Shown here: one piece after another, positions 23,296 to 31,704 of the stretch | Layout: each line of letters starts with the position of its first letter | Position numbering within the stretch: the first letter of the stretch is position 1 | Assembly (NCBI GenBank): GCA_003695915.1 | Contig: RFGF01000109.1 | Span: 1-38,977, forward strand | Origin: Nitrospirota bacterium | GTDB lineage: Bacteria > Nitrospirota > Nitrospiria > Nitrospirales > UBA8639 | DNA: 38,977 bases | Direction: 5' to 3' | Notes under the pieces: model-generated | The model's database searches: none | Told to the model about the DNA's origin: nothing | What the model saw: the letters and a program-made list of their open reading frames with translations, nothing else | Translations under genes and position numbers: made by a program

Positions 23296-23790
23296 ATGAA
23301 GCATGCCTTTTCCGATATTCGCACACTTTCCGACCGCCCGCCGCGCTGGTACGACCAGTATGGCGTACCGCGATACTGCGAGCCGGAGCCGGCGCACTGT
23401 CCGGACATCTATGCCGATCAAGTCGCATTCTTCACCATCTCATGCCAAGGCTGCACGCAGACATTTTTGGTTCAACTGAGTTGGAATCGGAGCGCCCTCG
23501 TCACCGAGCTCCTCCGTGTGGCGCAATTCCTCAATTTCAGCCTCGAAAAGCTCGACATGGAGCAGCTTGCGGTAGCAATCGACCGAACCGGGTTCGTCTC
23601 TGCGATCTCGCAACGAGACAGCCACGCTCGCTTGCCCGCTGTGTCCTACTATGGCGACCCACCGGTGCACAAGAATCACGATGGAATTTGTCCTGGCAGC
23701 ACGATGACCAGCGAGTTTGTCGGGCTCGATCGTTTGTACGCCAAAAATGCGCTAGGTGTGTGGGTTCAACGCTATCCGTATCCTGGGTGA
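23296..23790 (+). CDS. Unknown conserved element protein
   Basis: A 164-residue protein. PPRWYDQYGVPRYCEPEPAH, then a CQGC pair and later GDPPVHKNHDGICPGSTMTS. The two cysteine groups and His residues suggest a bound zinc. I associate this layout with plasmid and ICE cargo, where it has no assigned function. Confidence 0.6.
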   Translation: MKHAFSDIRTLSDRPPRWYDQYGVPRYCEPEPAHCPDIYADQVAFFTISCQGCTQTFLVQLSWNRSALVTELLRVAQFLNFSLEKLDMEQLAVAIDRTGFVSAISQRDSHARLPAVSYYGDPPVHKNHDGICPGSTMTSEFVGLDRLYAKNALGVWVQRYPYPG

Positions 23791-23796
23791 AACCAT

Positions 23797-24102
23797 ATGA
23801 CTCACCATCTCAAGACAGCCATCTTTCCTATTCAAGGAGTCCAATCGGAGTACGAGCTGCAAACAATCGATCTTATTTTCGCAATGATTGTCGTGGGTCT
23901 TGTTGTATTCGCTGGTTACATAGCCATCAGATTATGGCGCGATTATGCGCTCTCTCAAGCCATACATCGCAACTTAAGTTATATTGACGAAATCCTTGAA
24001 CGACTCCGCCGCATCAATGATGAAGTAGCACGCAAAAAGCGCAAAGCAGAAAACGAGAAGAAGGGATCGGCCGTTAACAATCCGACCCGCTTGCACGGGT
24101 AG
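23797..24102 (+). CDS. Single-pass membrane protein with coiled coil
   Basis: 101 residues: one membrane helix (IDLIFAMIVVGLVVFAGYIA, about 24-43) followed by a charged helix rich in Arg, Lys and Glu (ERLRRINDEVARKKRKAENE). The composition is less GC-rich than its neighbours. Possibly part of a membrane complex; no family recognised. Confidence 0.55.
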   Translation: MTHHLKTAIFPIQGVQSEYELQTIDLIFAMIVVGLVVFAGYIAIRLWRDYALSQAIHRNLSYIDEILERLRRINDEVARKKRKAENEKKGSAVNNPTRLHG

Positions 24103-24138
24103 GTCTCACCTCTTTGCAATCTTCTAATGGGAGGAATT

Positions 24139-24591
24139 ATGTTGCGCTTTCGTCGTGGCGATCTCTTCGCATCCCAGGCGCAGACACTGGTCAACCCCGT
24201 CAATTGCGTTGGCGTCATGGGTAAGGGTTTGGCGCTGGCTTTTCGGCAACGCTTTCCCCGCATGTATCATGATTATCTCGCCCGATGTCGGCGAGGGGAG
24301 GTGAGGCCCGGGCAACCGTATCTATTTGCTGAAACGACGCCATGGATCCTCAATTTCCCGACCAAGGACCACTGGCACAATCCATCCAAGCTTTCTTGTA
24401 TCGAGGATGGATTGAAGGCCCTTGTCGACCAGATCCCGACTTGGGGGATCGAGTCTCTCGCACTCCCTGCCTTGGGATGCGGGTTGGGCCAGCTTTCATG
24501 GGATGCTGTCAGGCCGTTGCTGGTGCGTCATCTCGAGCCATTGGACATCCCTGTCGAAGTCTATCTTTTGCCGTTTAATCGAAAGCCATGA
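24139..24591 (+). CDS. Macrodomain protein, DarG-like ADP-ribosylglycohydrolase fold
   Basis: A 150-residue stand-alone macrodomain. The ATG at 24139 follows GGGAGGAATT, so it is preferred over the in-frame ATG at 24127. FRRGDLFASQAQTLVNPVNC, VGVMGKGLALAF (25-36) and LALPALGCGLGQLSW form the ADP-ribose pocket typical of the DarG antitoxin and related hydrolases that remove ADP-ribose from nucleic acid. No DarT toxin is seen next to it. It may protect the element against host ADP-ribosylation or be a DarG-derived orphan. Overlaps the next gene (ATGA). Confidence 0.88.
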   Translation: MLRFRRGDLFASQAQTLVNPVNCVGVMGKGLALAFRQRFPRMYHDYLARCRRGEVRPGQPYLFAETTPWILNFPTKDHWHNPSKLSCIEDGLKALVDQIPTWGIESLALPALGCGLGQLSWDAVRPLLVRHLEPLDIPVEVYLLPFNRKP

Positions 24592-25038
24592 TATACGCCA
24601 AGCACACCAAGGTCCCGGTCGAGCGCTCGAAACTCGAACTCGACCGGCTGCTCAAGCGATACGGCGCGGAATCCTCGGCAATCTTCACCAGCCAGGATTG
24701 CGCGGTCGTGATGTTTGAATACCGAAACTATCGCATCAAATTCGCCCTTCCTTATCCCCCACTGGATACCTTTCAGCCAAGCCGGCGAGGGCCAAAAGTT
24801 TCGCCATCAGCACTCCGCGAGCAGGCCACCCTCTCTCTGGCGTTCCCTGGTCCTCATCATCCACGCCAAATTCGAAGCAATCGAAAGCGACGTTGTGAGT
24901 GTCGAGGAGGAGTTCCTCTCCTACATCGTGGCGTGGCCCGATGGCAGTTCGATCGGGGAGAAGGTGATCCCGCAATTGCGGGCCATGCCAAACTCGCCAC
25001 CCTTGATCGAGTGGTTTTCATCGCCTGCTTCGTCTTAA
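24588..25038 (+). pseudogene. Conserved element protein, frameshifted in a CT repeat
   Basis: The first ~80 codons read SKLELDRLLKRYGAESSAIF, then YRNYRIKFALPYPP. The end of the gene is readable in the next frame: SLWRSLVLIIHAKFEAIESD, VVSVEEEFLSYIVAWPDGSS and a stop at 25038. The pieces match one ~150-residue family (RYGA..., IRFELPLP..., W+AL.L.IKAKLEAVES..., EEEFLA.IVLPDG) known from phages and plasmids. The switch falls in CCACCCTCTCTCTGG near 24830, a CT dinucleotide run, so slippage is likely. Confidence 0.65.
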
Positions 25039-25050
25039 TACTACACAGCC

Positions 25051-25395
25051 ATGGAAACACCTATTAAGCTCAGCATCCTTCCGTCTCCCGACGGCAAAAC
25101 GTTCATGGTCGAAATTAGCGACCAACGGTATCCGTTCGCGCTCGCTGCCGGTAGCAATAGCGACCATTCGCCAGTGTTGCCCGCCAAAGACTGGAAACGC
25201 GCGGATGTGTCCCAAGCCTCCCTCTCCCGCACCTTTCCATCCACCTACGAGGGACTTTGCCAAGCCAGAGAGTGGAGCCGCACAGTCCTTTCTCTCATCG
25301 CCCGAGAAGAAACGGCCTGGCAACCCATGGCAAAGCAATCGCTTGAAGGTTGTGCGTCTTCGCTCCTTGCGCAACTGCATTGTCTCTTCGCTTAA
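25051..25395 (+). CDS. Unknown protein
   Basis: 114 residues, soluble, with a short beta-rich start (KLSILPSPDGKTFMVEISDQ) and a helical remainder. No motif recognised. It starts 12 bases after the frameshifted gene and is followed by the ATP-grasp gene. Confidence 0.45.
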   Translation: METPIKLSILPSPDGKTFMVEISDQRYPFALAAGSNSDHSPVLPAKDWKRADVSQASLSRTFPSTYEGLCQAREWSRTVLSLIAREETAWQPMAKQSLEGCASSLLAQLHCLFA

Positions 25396-25419
25396 AACAA
25401 CCGACTAGAAGAGAAGCGT

Positions 25420-26115
25420 ATGAATCTCGTTTCGCTCGGCGATTGGCTGTCGCTCTGCCATGGCCTCCACATTCCCACTGTACCCGCCGCACTCGTCGGA
25501 CGTCTTCCGTTTGCCGAGCTCGAACGGGTGTTCGACTATCAAACAGTCTCGGATCATACGATACGCACTCTTGCAACGCTAGCCGAACCGCAACCGGGGA
25601 CCATGCTCCGGTGGGACTGCTGCGCGCCGCTTTCGATCAAACACGCACTGGCCAAAGGTCAACCCGACTGGCAACCGACCTTCTCTCAACTGGAGGTCGA
25701 CGATCCGCGATTCGTAGAGATCGTGTATGCCAGCGGGCTCGATCCCATCGTTATTTGGCGGCGCCCCTGGCTCCATCCGGTCGTGATCGATCGCTATCCG
25801 CTGGAGTACCGAATTTTTGCTTCTCGCGGACAGGTCCAGGGAATCGCCAACTACTACTCCCAGCGGCCGCTCGAGGAAACGCCGGAGATTCTCTCCGATT
25901 GCGAGACCCTCGCCACCTATGCGTCTCGGCTGCTCACCGAAGTGGGTAGCTTTTCCGCCGACTTCATAAAAATGCCGGACGGGCGCCTGCTGTTTCTCGA
26001 AGGCGGCCCGCCGCACGATCCAGCCAATCCGTGGAGCGCCCATCCTTGCTGCTTTGCGCCGGGAGCCATTCGAGGCATTGCGCTGCGCCCGCAACCAGGG
26101 GCGCAAAGCTTCTAG
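25420..26115 (+). CDS. ATP-grasp domain protein (R2K/DUF4343-like)
   Basis: A 231-residue protein. The C-terminal half has an ATP-grasp core: PIVIWRRPWLHPVVIDRYPL, then EYRIFASRGQVQGIANYYSQ and FSADFIKMPDGRLLFLEGGP, where the final Glu-Gly-Gly replaces the usual E-x-N metal loop. Such small ATP-grasp enzymes form amide-type bonds on proteins or peptides and recur in phage and defence loci. The target here is unknown. The gene lies just left of the inserted toxin-antitoxin pair. Confidence 0.6.
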   Translation: MNLVSLGDWLSLCHGLHIPTVPAALVGRLPFAELERVFDYQTVSDHTIRTLATLAEPQPGTMLRWDCCAPLSIKHALAKGQPDWQPTFSQLEVDDPRFVEIVYASGLDPIVIWRRPWLHPVVIDRYPLEYRIFASRGQVQGIANYYSQRPLEETPEILSDCETLATYASRLLTEVGSFSADFIKMPDGRLLFLEGGPPHDPANPWSAHPCCFAPGAIRGIALRPQPGAQSF

Positions 26116-26191
26116 TTTTCTTGACTGCCTTTATCGAACTTGGTCGATTTATAGTCTAATTTCTTGGTAAATTGCTGATAGTTGGGTTGCG

Positions 26192-26509
26192 ATGGAAGAT
26201 ACCATTTTTGAGGTTAATACACCTTTAGGATTTAGTGTGCACTGCACGCGTAAATACTGGAAATTTATTATAGAACATAAGCATCCGATCCTATGCGGCA
26301 AAGAACAAGAAGTTGAGCGCACTCTCGCAGATCCAGATGAAGTAAGACGCAGCCGCAAGGATTACAACGTTTTGCTGTTTTATCGAAATTGGTCGCCTCG
26401 ATGGCTGTGTGCAGTAGCAAAGCAGGAGGACACTTCTGGATTCCTCATTACCGCTTATCCCGCTAATGTCATAAAAATAGGAGATCTTCTATGGAAAAAA
26501 TCAAAGTAG
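26192..26509 (+). CDS. PBECR/DUF4258-like nuclease-type toxin candidate
   Basis: A 105-residue protein with FEVNTPLGFSVHCTRKYWKF, EVERTLADPDEVRRSRKDYN, VLLFYRNWSPRWLCAVAKQE and FLITAYPANVIKIGDLLWKK. This is the compact BECR-type fold (RelE/barnase-like) of small phage- and plasmid-borne RNase toxins, and its partner gene overlaps it by 19 bp. Low GC and different codon use mark a recent insertion. Toxin activity is family inference. Confidence 0.75.
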   Translation: MEDTIFEVNTPLGFSVHCTRKYWKFIIEHKHPILCGKEQEVERTLADPDEVRRSRKDYNVLLFYRNWSPRWLCAVAKQEDTSGFLITAYPANVIKIGDLLWKKSK

Positions 26510-26727
26510 TTCACGACACAATCGGTCATACGCTGACAATCTGGTTCGATGATCCTGTCAAGGAACAGATCTGCGAGGAAACCACCGATGAAATAGTCTT
26601 GATCAAGGATGCCTCAGGACGGGTCATTGGCTTCGAATTGCTGAATTATTATCCGCAAGGAATAGAACAAGGATTCGCGGTTGAAACGCTCATACAGACC
26701 GGCCCATCTGAACTTCCTCATAATTAA
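26491..26727 (+). CDS. DUF2283 antitoxin-like protein
   Basis: A 78-residue acidic protein, VVHDTIGHTLTIWFDDP then TTDEIVLIKDASGRVIGFEL, matching DUF2283, which commonly accompanies DUF4258-type toxins. The start ATG 26491 lies within the upstream gene, with AGGAGATCTTCT before it. The pair forms a two-gene module with clear local AT enrichment. Confidence 0.8.
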   Translation: MEKIKVVHDTIGHTLTIWFDDPVKEQICEETTDEIVLIKDASGRVIGFELLNYYPQGIEQGFAVETLIQTGPSELPHN

Positions 26728-26888
26728 AGAGAAAATAGCTCTTCTCTTTCAGAAAAGAAATCACTTCACGATCACCGGTCGCGGAAAAGCAATAGCTGAA
26801 CTTATCTCCAGTTCACTAAATTGAGTCGCACAAGCCCCTGGCTTTAGACACGGAGATGAGCGGCGCCTCTTCGTTCGTTCCAATTTAG

Positions 26889-27026
26889 TTTTCATCTGCC
26901 TTTCGCACCGTTCATGCCTTGCTCGATGCCGTGTGCGAAGACCACGGCCAGATCACTCTCAACATCGACGGCCTGCGCGAAGCCTTCAGCCATGCGCGCA
27001 CGGCCGCTGCCCTCGACGAACACTGA
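26889..27026 (+). pseudogene. 3' tail of a truncated gene
   Basis: The last ~45 codons of a gene read SSAFRTVHALLDAVCEDHGQ and ITLNIDGLREAFSHARTAAA, ending TGA two bases before the helicase start. The upstream side breaks off at a TAG, in the AT-rich insertion carrying the toxin-antitoxin-like pair. The 5' part appears to have been removed by that insertion. The stop-to-start spacing indicates it was the helicase's operon partner. Confidence 0.6.
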
Positions 27027-27028
27027 CC

Positions 27029-29134
27029 ATGACTGAGCTCATCAAAATTCCATTGACCAATCTGCTCGATCGGATCGCTCCGGCACTGATCGATTCAACT
27101 ACGCTTCAACTCCAGCCCAAAGCCTCCGCCGAGGTCATGGCGGCCCTGGCCCCACGGCTGGCTCCCATCGCCGGCCATTTCTATCCAGAACAACAACCGG
27201 TCGTCCTGGCGCTCGCCCATGTCCTCCGGCATGATCGCTGGGGTATTTTGCGAGGCGAGATGGCCACGGGCAAAACCCGGATGAGCATCGGCGTCAGTGC
27301 CGTACTCGGCGCACCCCGCACGCTCGTGCTCTGCCCGCCGCATCTTGTCGACAAATGGCGGCGGGAAATTCTCCAAATTCTTCCTCACGCCCGGGTGAGG
27401 ATTCTTCGCGCACCGAGCCATGTCGACGCCTGGGCCTGCCATCCGAGCCTGCTGGAGGCGCCGGTTTTCGGGATCCTCTCGCGCGAGCGGGCCAAACTCT
27501 CCTATCGGATCGGCAGTGCCTTGGCTCGAAAGTTTATTCGCGTCAACGACAAGCTTGTAGCGATCTTCGTTTGCCCTGACTGTCTCAAGCAGCCGTTCGA
27601 TAAAAAAACCGAGTTGTTTTATACACCCGAAACCGTTAGTGCCAGCTCCAAATGTTCGCATTGCGGAAGCCCGCTCGTGACGGTCCACCCCAATAGTCCC
27701 CGGCGAATCGATCTTGCTTCCTATCTTCGCCGCCGCCACGCCCGTGCGCTCGATCTCCTCATCGCAGACGAAGCGCATGAATATGTGAACAAAGGCACGG
27801 CGCAAACCCACGTCCTCGATCAGCTTTCCCAGTGTGCTAAGCGGTGCCTCTATCTTACCGGCACCCTCAGCAATGGAAGGGCCAGTTCGGTCTTTCGGAC
27901 ATTGCGCCGGCGACATGCAAGTATTCGGGCCGCTTACGGCTATCACGACGAGGAAACCTGGATCTCTCACTACGGGGTGCGGGAAACCCAGGTCGTCAAA
28001 CCCCTCGACACATGCACCTCCATAGAGCACGGGAAGCAATCGAGCCGTCGCGTCTATGTCAGCGTGCGCGAACGGCCCGGGCTTTCTCCCTCGCTCATTC
28101 CGTATCTGCTTCCAACAACCGCCTTTTTGTCGCTGAGCGACCTCCAACAGCACTTACCGCCGTATGCAGAAGTGCTCGAACCGCTGGCCCTGCCCGATGT
28201 GCTCGAAGCCCCATGGAACACGGTTAACAACGACCTCAAGGCCCTCATCCGCAAGGCCCGGCAGTCACACGATTATCATCTCGCCTCCCGAGCGGTCCAT
28301 GCACTCCTTCGTTTCCCCGATCACGCTTGGCGCGATGAGATCCTGTGCGACGCCAACGACCGGCCCCGCTATCAGCTTCCCTCCATCGATCCTCGCTACG
28401 TGACACCCAAGGAGGAGCGCCTGATCGCGTTGTGCCGGGACGCCACCGACCGAGGAACCAAGGCGCTCGTCTACGTCACCTACACGCAGACCAAAAACAT
28501 CGTCCCGCATCTGATCGCACGGCTATCCGCCGTCGGTCTTCGCGCCGCCGGGATTCAAACGTCCGTCAGCGCCGAACGACGGGAGCGTTGGATTGCCGAG
28601 CACGAATCCAATTGGGACGTGCTCGTCACGAATCCACGGATGGTCAATACAGGCCTGGATCTGTTGAGCTATCCCACGATTATCGTGTACGAGCCCGAGT
28701 ATTCCGTCTTTACCTTCCGCCAAGCCATCCGACGGTCCTGGCGGCCGGGACAGCGCCATCCGGTGACGGTCCATATCCTGTACTATCAGAAAACCGTACA
28801 GGAATTAGCCTGGCGGCTGATCGGCGCCGGAATCCAGCACAGTCTGCAATTGGAAGGCATCGTTCCCCAGGAAGGCTTGGGGGCCGAGCTCGACGAGGAT
28901 GGCAGCCAAAACATCCTTCAGGCGATCATGGATCGCTTGACGAGTCGGTCGCGGGACGATGACGGTCTCCCGAATCTGGAAAGCCTCTTTGCCGCTCCTT
29001 CGCTGGAGCCACGTCCCGATCCGATTCGTCTGGGCGAGTGTCGTGATCGTTTCGATTCCACGGAAAGCGACTTGAGCGACCTTCTCGCCTCCGTTGCCTC
29101 CGTTCGCGACGGCACGCAATTGTCGCTCTTCTGA
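27029..29134 (+). CDS. SF2 (SNF2/DEAH-like) helicase with zinc-ribbon insert
   Basis: A 701-residue ATP-dependent DNA-remodelling enzyme. Walker A GEMATGKT (76-83), motif II DEAHEY (from 247), motif III-like LTGTLSNG, and in the second RecA lobe a motif V/VI region reading NPRMVNTGLDLL...FRQAIRRSWRPGQ. An insert between the lobes' start and motif II carries CPDC (182-185) and CSHC (209-212), a probable zinc ribbon. The DEAHEYVNKGTAQ wording resembles Strawberry-notch-type helicases found in giant plasmids and phages. It starts two bases after the preceding stop. Confidence 0.85.
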   Translation: MTELIKIPLTNLLDRIAPALIDSTTLQLQPKASAEVMAALAPRLAPIAGHFYPEQQPVVLALAHVLRHDRWGILRGEMATGKTRMSIGVSAVLGAPRTLVLCPPHLVDKWRREILQILPHARVRILRAPSHVDAWACHPSLLEAPVFGILSRERAKLSYRIGSALARKFIRVNDKLVAIFVCPDCLKQPFDKKTELFYTPETVSASSKCSHCGSPLVTVHPNSPRRIDLASYLRRRHARALDLLIADEAHEYVNKGTAQTHVLDQLSQCAKRCLYLTGTLSNGRASSVFRTLRRRHASIRAAYGYHDEETWISHYGVRETQVVKPLDTCTSIEHGKQSSRRVYVSVRERPGLSPSLIPYLLPTTAFLSLSDLQQHLPPYAEVLEPLALPDVLEAPWNTVNNDLKALIRKARQSHDYHLASRAVHALLRFPDHAWRDEILCDANDRPRYQLPSIDPRYVTPKEERLIALCRDATDRGTKALVYVTYTQTKNIVPHLIARLSAVGLRAAGIQTSVSAERRERWIAEHESNWDVLVTNPRMVNTGLDLLSYPTIIVYEPEYSVFTFRQAIRRSWRPGQRHPVTVHILYYQKTVQELAWRLIGAGIQHSLQLEGIVPQEGLGAELDEDGSQNILQAIMDRLTSRSRDDDGLPNLESLFAAPSLEPRPDPIRLGECRDRFDSTESDLSDLLASVASVRDGTQLSLF

Positions 29135-29167
29135 TCGCTCCATCCCGCCAAATTGAGGTGTTCTTCG

Positions 29168-29791
29168 ATGTCCCTTGCCCCGTCCGATCACTTTCCCCCG
29201 ATCACCATCGAGGGCTTTTCGGCCCATCTCTTAGCTTCAGCCGTCGATCCGGCGGATCATACGCTCGTTATGCTCGCGCTCTGCGGCCGCATCAGCCACC
29301 TCGAAGCCATGAGCGCCTGTCTGGCAATTCAGAGCACGTTTTCGCTTCCCGGAATCGATGGAGTCCGATGGCCCGGGAATACCGTCCGTCCGCTTATCAC
29401 GCTTCGCCAGCGGCTGGATCATCCTGGATTCGGCACACTGCTGCTCTTGCCCCATCGCGCTTCCCCGACGCTCATGCGGCTGCATGAGCCCGCTTATCTT
29501 ATCATTCCGCCCATCGACCCCGAGTGTGCTCTTTCCGACCCGCTCACTCCGCCATCGAGATTTTTCACCATCCTCAACCAGATCGTCGAAACTCCGCTAC
29601 ATGCAAGCTGGGCGCCGGCGCTTTGGCTCTGGGGACTCGAAGCCGGATGGATCCGCCCACTTCTGACGCATCGCTTGCGCGCCTGGGAGCTCGCCCCAGA
29701 CGACGAGCACCTTCGCGATTGGATTGGGGAACGCCTGCGCGCCCGTCTCCTTCCCGTGCCGTCCGCCATCACGGATGGCGTTGCCGCATAA
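29168..29791 (+). CDS. Unknown protein between helicase and methyltransferase
   Basis: A 207-residue protein; ATG at 29168 is used rather than the upstream in-frame codon. Mostly helical with Leu/Pro-rich stretches (LALCGRISHLEAMSACLAIQ). No catalytic motif. Its position between the helicase and the DUF6094-type methyltransferase in one operon suggests a partner role (inference). Confidence 0.55.
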   Translation: MSLAPSDHFPPITIEGFSAHLLASAVDPADHTLVMLALCGRISHLEAMSACLAIQSTFSLPGIDGVRWPGNTVRPLITLRQRLDHPGFGTLLLLPHRASPTLMRLHEPAYLIIPPIDPECALSDPLTPPSRFFTILNQIVETPLHASWAPALWLWGLEAGWIRPLLTHRLRAWELAPDDEHLRDWIGERLRARLLPVPSAITDGVAA

Positions 29792-29815
29792 CCCTTTGTA
29801 CTGGAGTCCTTTCTT

Positions 29816-30898
29816 ATGCACATCCGCGGCCATGCCAAGGCGGGGTTTTATCCCACACCGCCACGCATCCTGCATATTTTGGCCTCGTTTGCTCAACCGG
29901 CACCTTCTGGCGGGATTCTCTTCGATCCCTGTGCCGGCGAGGGTGCCTCCGCGGCTTTGGCTCGCGCCTGGAACCTGTGTGCCTGGGGGATCGAACTCCA
30001 TGCTGGACGCGCAGCCATCGCCAAACGTCACTTCGATCGCCTGCTCCATAGCGATGCGTTTGCCGTGACCATCACACGCCCCAGCGCGAGCGTCTTATTC
30101 CTCAACCCGCCCTACGGCGAGCTGTTGATCGGCGGGCGACAAGAACCACGCTGGCTGTCGTTTTTCTCCTCCGTGCTGGTGACGCGGGGACTGTTGATCC
30201 TCGTCGTGCAGACTGCCACGATGCCGGATCTTGCCCCCTGGCTGGCCCAGCACTACCGGAGTCTTGCGTTCTATCGCTTTCCCGAGCCGGAATATCGGGA
30301 ATTCGGCCAGGGAGTCGTGATCGGAATCAAGCGGTCGAACGCCGGTGCTTCCGAGAACCACATCGAAGAAGTGCGACAGGCAGCGGCAGGCGATCTGCCC
30401 ATTCTTGCCCCGGTTCCCGCCCCGCTTTTCGAGCTCCCCGATTCCCTTCCCCAGTCCACGCTCACCTTTACAACCTCCTGGTTCGATCCCGACCAGCTTT
30501 GCCCCACCATCGAGCGTTCCATCTGGACGCACCCGCGTGCTAAAGCACTGCTCAGTCTCCAACAACCCATTGCGCGTGCCCGCCCGTTGCTTCCGGTGCA
30601 AACCGGGCACTTAGCACAGCTTCTCATGGCCGGCATGCTGAACAACACGGTGGTCGAAACTGATAGCCACCGCTATCTGATCAAAGGAGCGGCCATCAAA
30701 TGCAGCGAAGTCCGCCCGCCGATCGTCACCGACGACAAAGAGATTATTCGGACCGTGGAATATTTTCGTCCGCGGATTCTGGCCTGGGATCTCCAAGAGG
30801 GCGAGACGTTCGGCCGCTTGCTCGAAGTCACGTTTTCTCCCGCATCGCCTCCACAGGAGGATCAGACTGATGATGGAACAGAGACGAACCGGACTTGA
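29816..30898 (+). CDS. DUF6094-type SAM-dependent DNA methyltransferase
   Basis: A 360-residue enzyme. Motif I FDPCAGEG (36-43) binds S-adenosylmethionine and motif IV NPPY (97-100) is the catalytic loop of amino-group (N6-adenine or N4-cytosine) methyltransferases. The N-terminal RGHAKAGFYPTPP is the characteristic DUF6094 opening. There is no restriction enzyme beside it, so it is probably an orphan that marks element DNA or evades host restriction. The C-terminal half is unassigned. The end overlaps a small ORF. Confidence 0.85.
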   Translation: MHIRGHAKAGFYPTPPRILHILASFAQPAPSGGILFDPCAGEGASAALARAWNLCAWGIELHAGRAAIAKRHFDRLLHSDAFAVTITRPSASVLFLNPPYGELLIGGRQEPRWLSFFSSVLVTRGLLILVVQTATMPDLAPWLAQHYRSLAFYRFPEPEYREFGQGVVIGIKRSNAGASENHIEEVRQAAAGDLPILAPVPAPLFELPDSLPQSTLTFTTSWFDPDQLCPTIERSIWTHPRAKALLSLQQPIARARPLLPVQTGHLAQLLMAGMLNNTVVETDSHRYLIKGAAIKCSEVRPPIVTDDKEIIRTVEYFRPRILAWDLQEGETFGRLLEVTFSPASPPQEDQTDDGTETNRT

Positions 30899-31094
30899 AT
30901 ACGCCCTCCTCGCTCTCTCTTTTTTCCGCCACCGGCACGATCGGATTCCGCTCTATCGGAACCCCAAACGGAAGCGGCAGGTCTATGTTTCACGCTATGC
31001 CGAATCCTGCCGCATTGCGCGAGAATACATCCGGCTTGCGCGGGAACAGGGTTGGCGGGGGAGTATTCGAGATGCACTCGACCGCTTGCCATGA
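30870..31094 (+). CDS. Small basic unknown protein
   Basis: 74 residues, strongly basic: NPKRKRQVYVSRYAESCRIA then REYIRLAREQGWRGS. GGAGG lies 11-14 bases before the double ATG (30870 or 30873), and the start is inside the methyltransferase gene in another frame. Probably binds nucleic acid (charge only). Confidence 0.55.
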   Translation: MMEQRRTGLEYALLALSFFRHRHDRIPLYRNPKRKRQVYVSRYAESCRIAREYIRLAREQGWRGSIRDALDRLP

Positions 31095-31121
31095 TCCTGG
31101 CATGATGGTATTGTTCTGCCC

Positions 31122-31625
31122 ATGGCTAGCTCGACTTCTCTAGACCCGACCCTCACGCGCGCGCTGGAAGACAAACGCCAGCAACTGGCCCAGCTCCAAG
31201 AAGAAATTGCTACGCTTGAGCGGGCGCTGGCTATCCTCTCTCGATCTCTACCAGCCGGTCGGCTTCCGGCTTCCGCCGCCCCACGAGTTCAGCCGACTGA
31301 ACGACCTGGTAGAGCCAGGCGTAAACGCACCATTGGCGAGGTGGTGCTGGCAGCAATGCAAGCTTCGTCTCAGCCGCTGTCGCAGGTTGATATGCTACAG
31401 ATCTGTCGGAAGCAGGGACTGAATGTCAGTCCAGGCGGGGTCAAGTTTTGGGTTGGACAAGCATTAAAAAAAGGACAGATCCAACGGGTGAAACTCGGCC
31501 TCTATACGCTGAGCTCGTCTGCAACCGAAGGCCAGACAATGCCCGCTTCGCCTGCCTCTCCCACACATTCTGCTCCATCCCGGCACGGCCGCAAGGCTTC
31601 AAAAGCCAAAACCGCCAAAAAATAA
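31122..31625 (+). CDS. Coiled-coil plus winged-helix-like protein
   Basis: A 167-residue protein with an N-terminal coiled coil (LEDKRQQLAQLQEEIATLER), a proline-rich linker, a helix-turn-helix-like domain (RKRTIGEVVLAAMQASSQPL, then SPGGVKFWVGQALKKGQIQR) and a lysine-rich tail. It could be a regulator or DNA-organising protein. No strong ribosome binding site is seen; GTTCTGCCC precedes the ATG. Confidence 0.6.
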   Translation: MASSTSLDPTLTRALEDKRQQLAQLQEEIATLERALAILSRSLPAGRLPASAAPRVQPTERPGRARRKRTIGEVVLAAMQASSQPLSQVDMLQICRKQGLNVSPGGVKFWVGQALKKGQIQRVKLGLYTLSSSATEGQTMPASPASPTHSAPSRHGRKASKAKTAKK

Positions 31626-31704
31626 ACAATTCTGATCGCCCCTAGATAGCGGACGACAACGGTACGCCATCCAACTCTTCGTGCTTAGCCCCAGATAAGC
31701 AAAA

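Noticed and set aside
24139-24591. Complete DarTG toxin-antitoxin module
   Set aside because: No NAD-binding DarT-like gene adjacent; the neighbour at 24588 belongs to another family.
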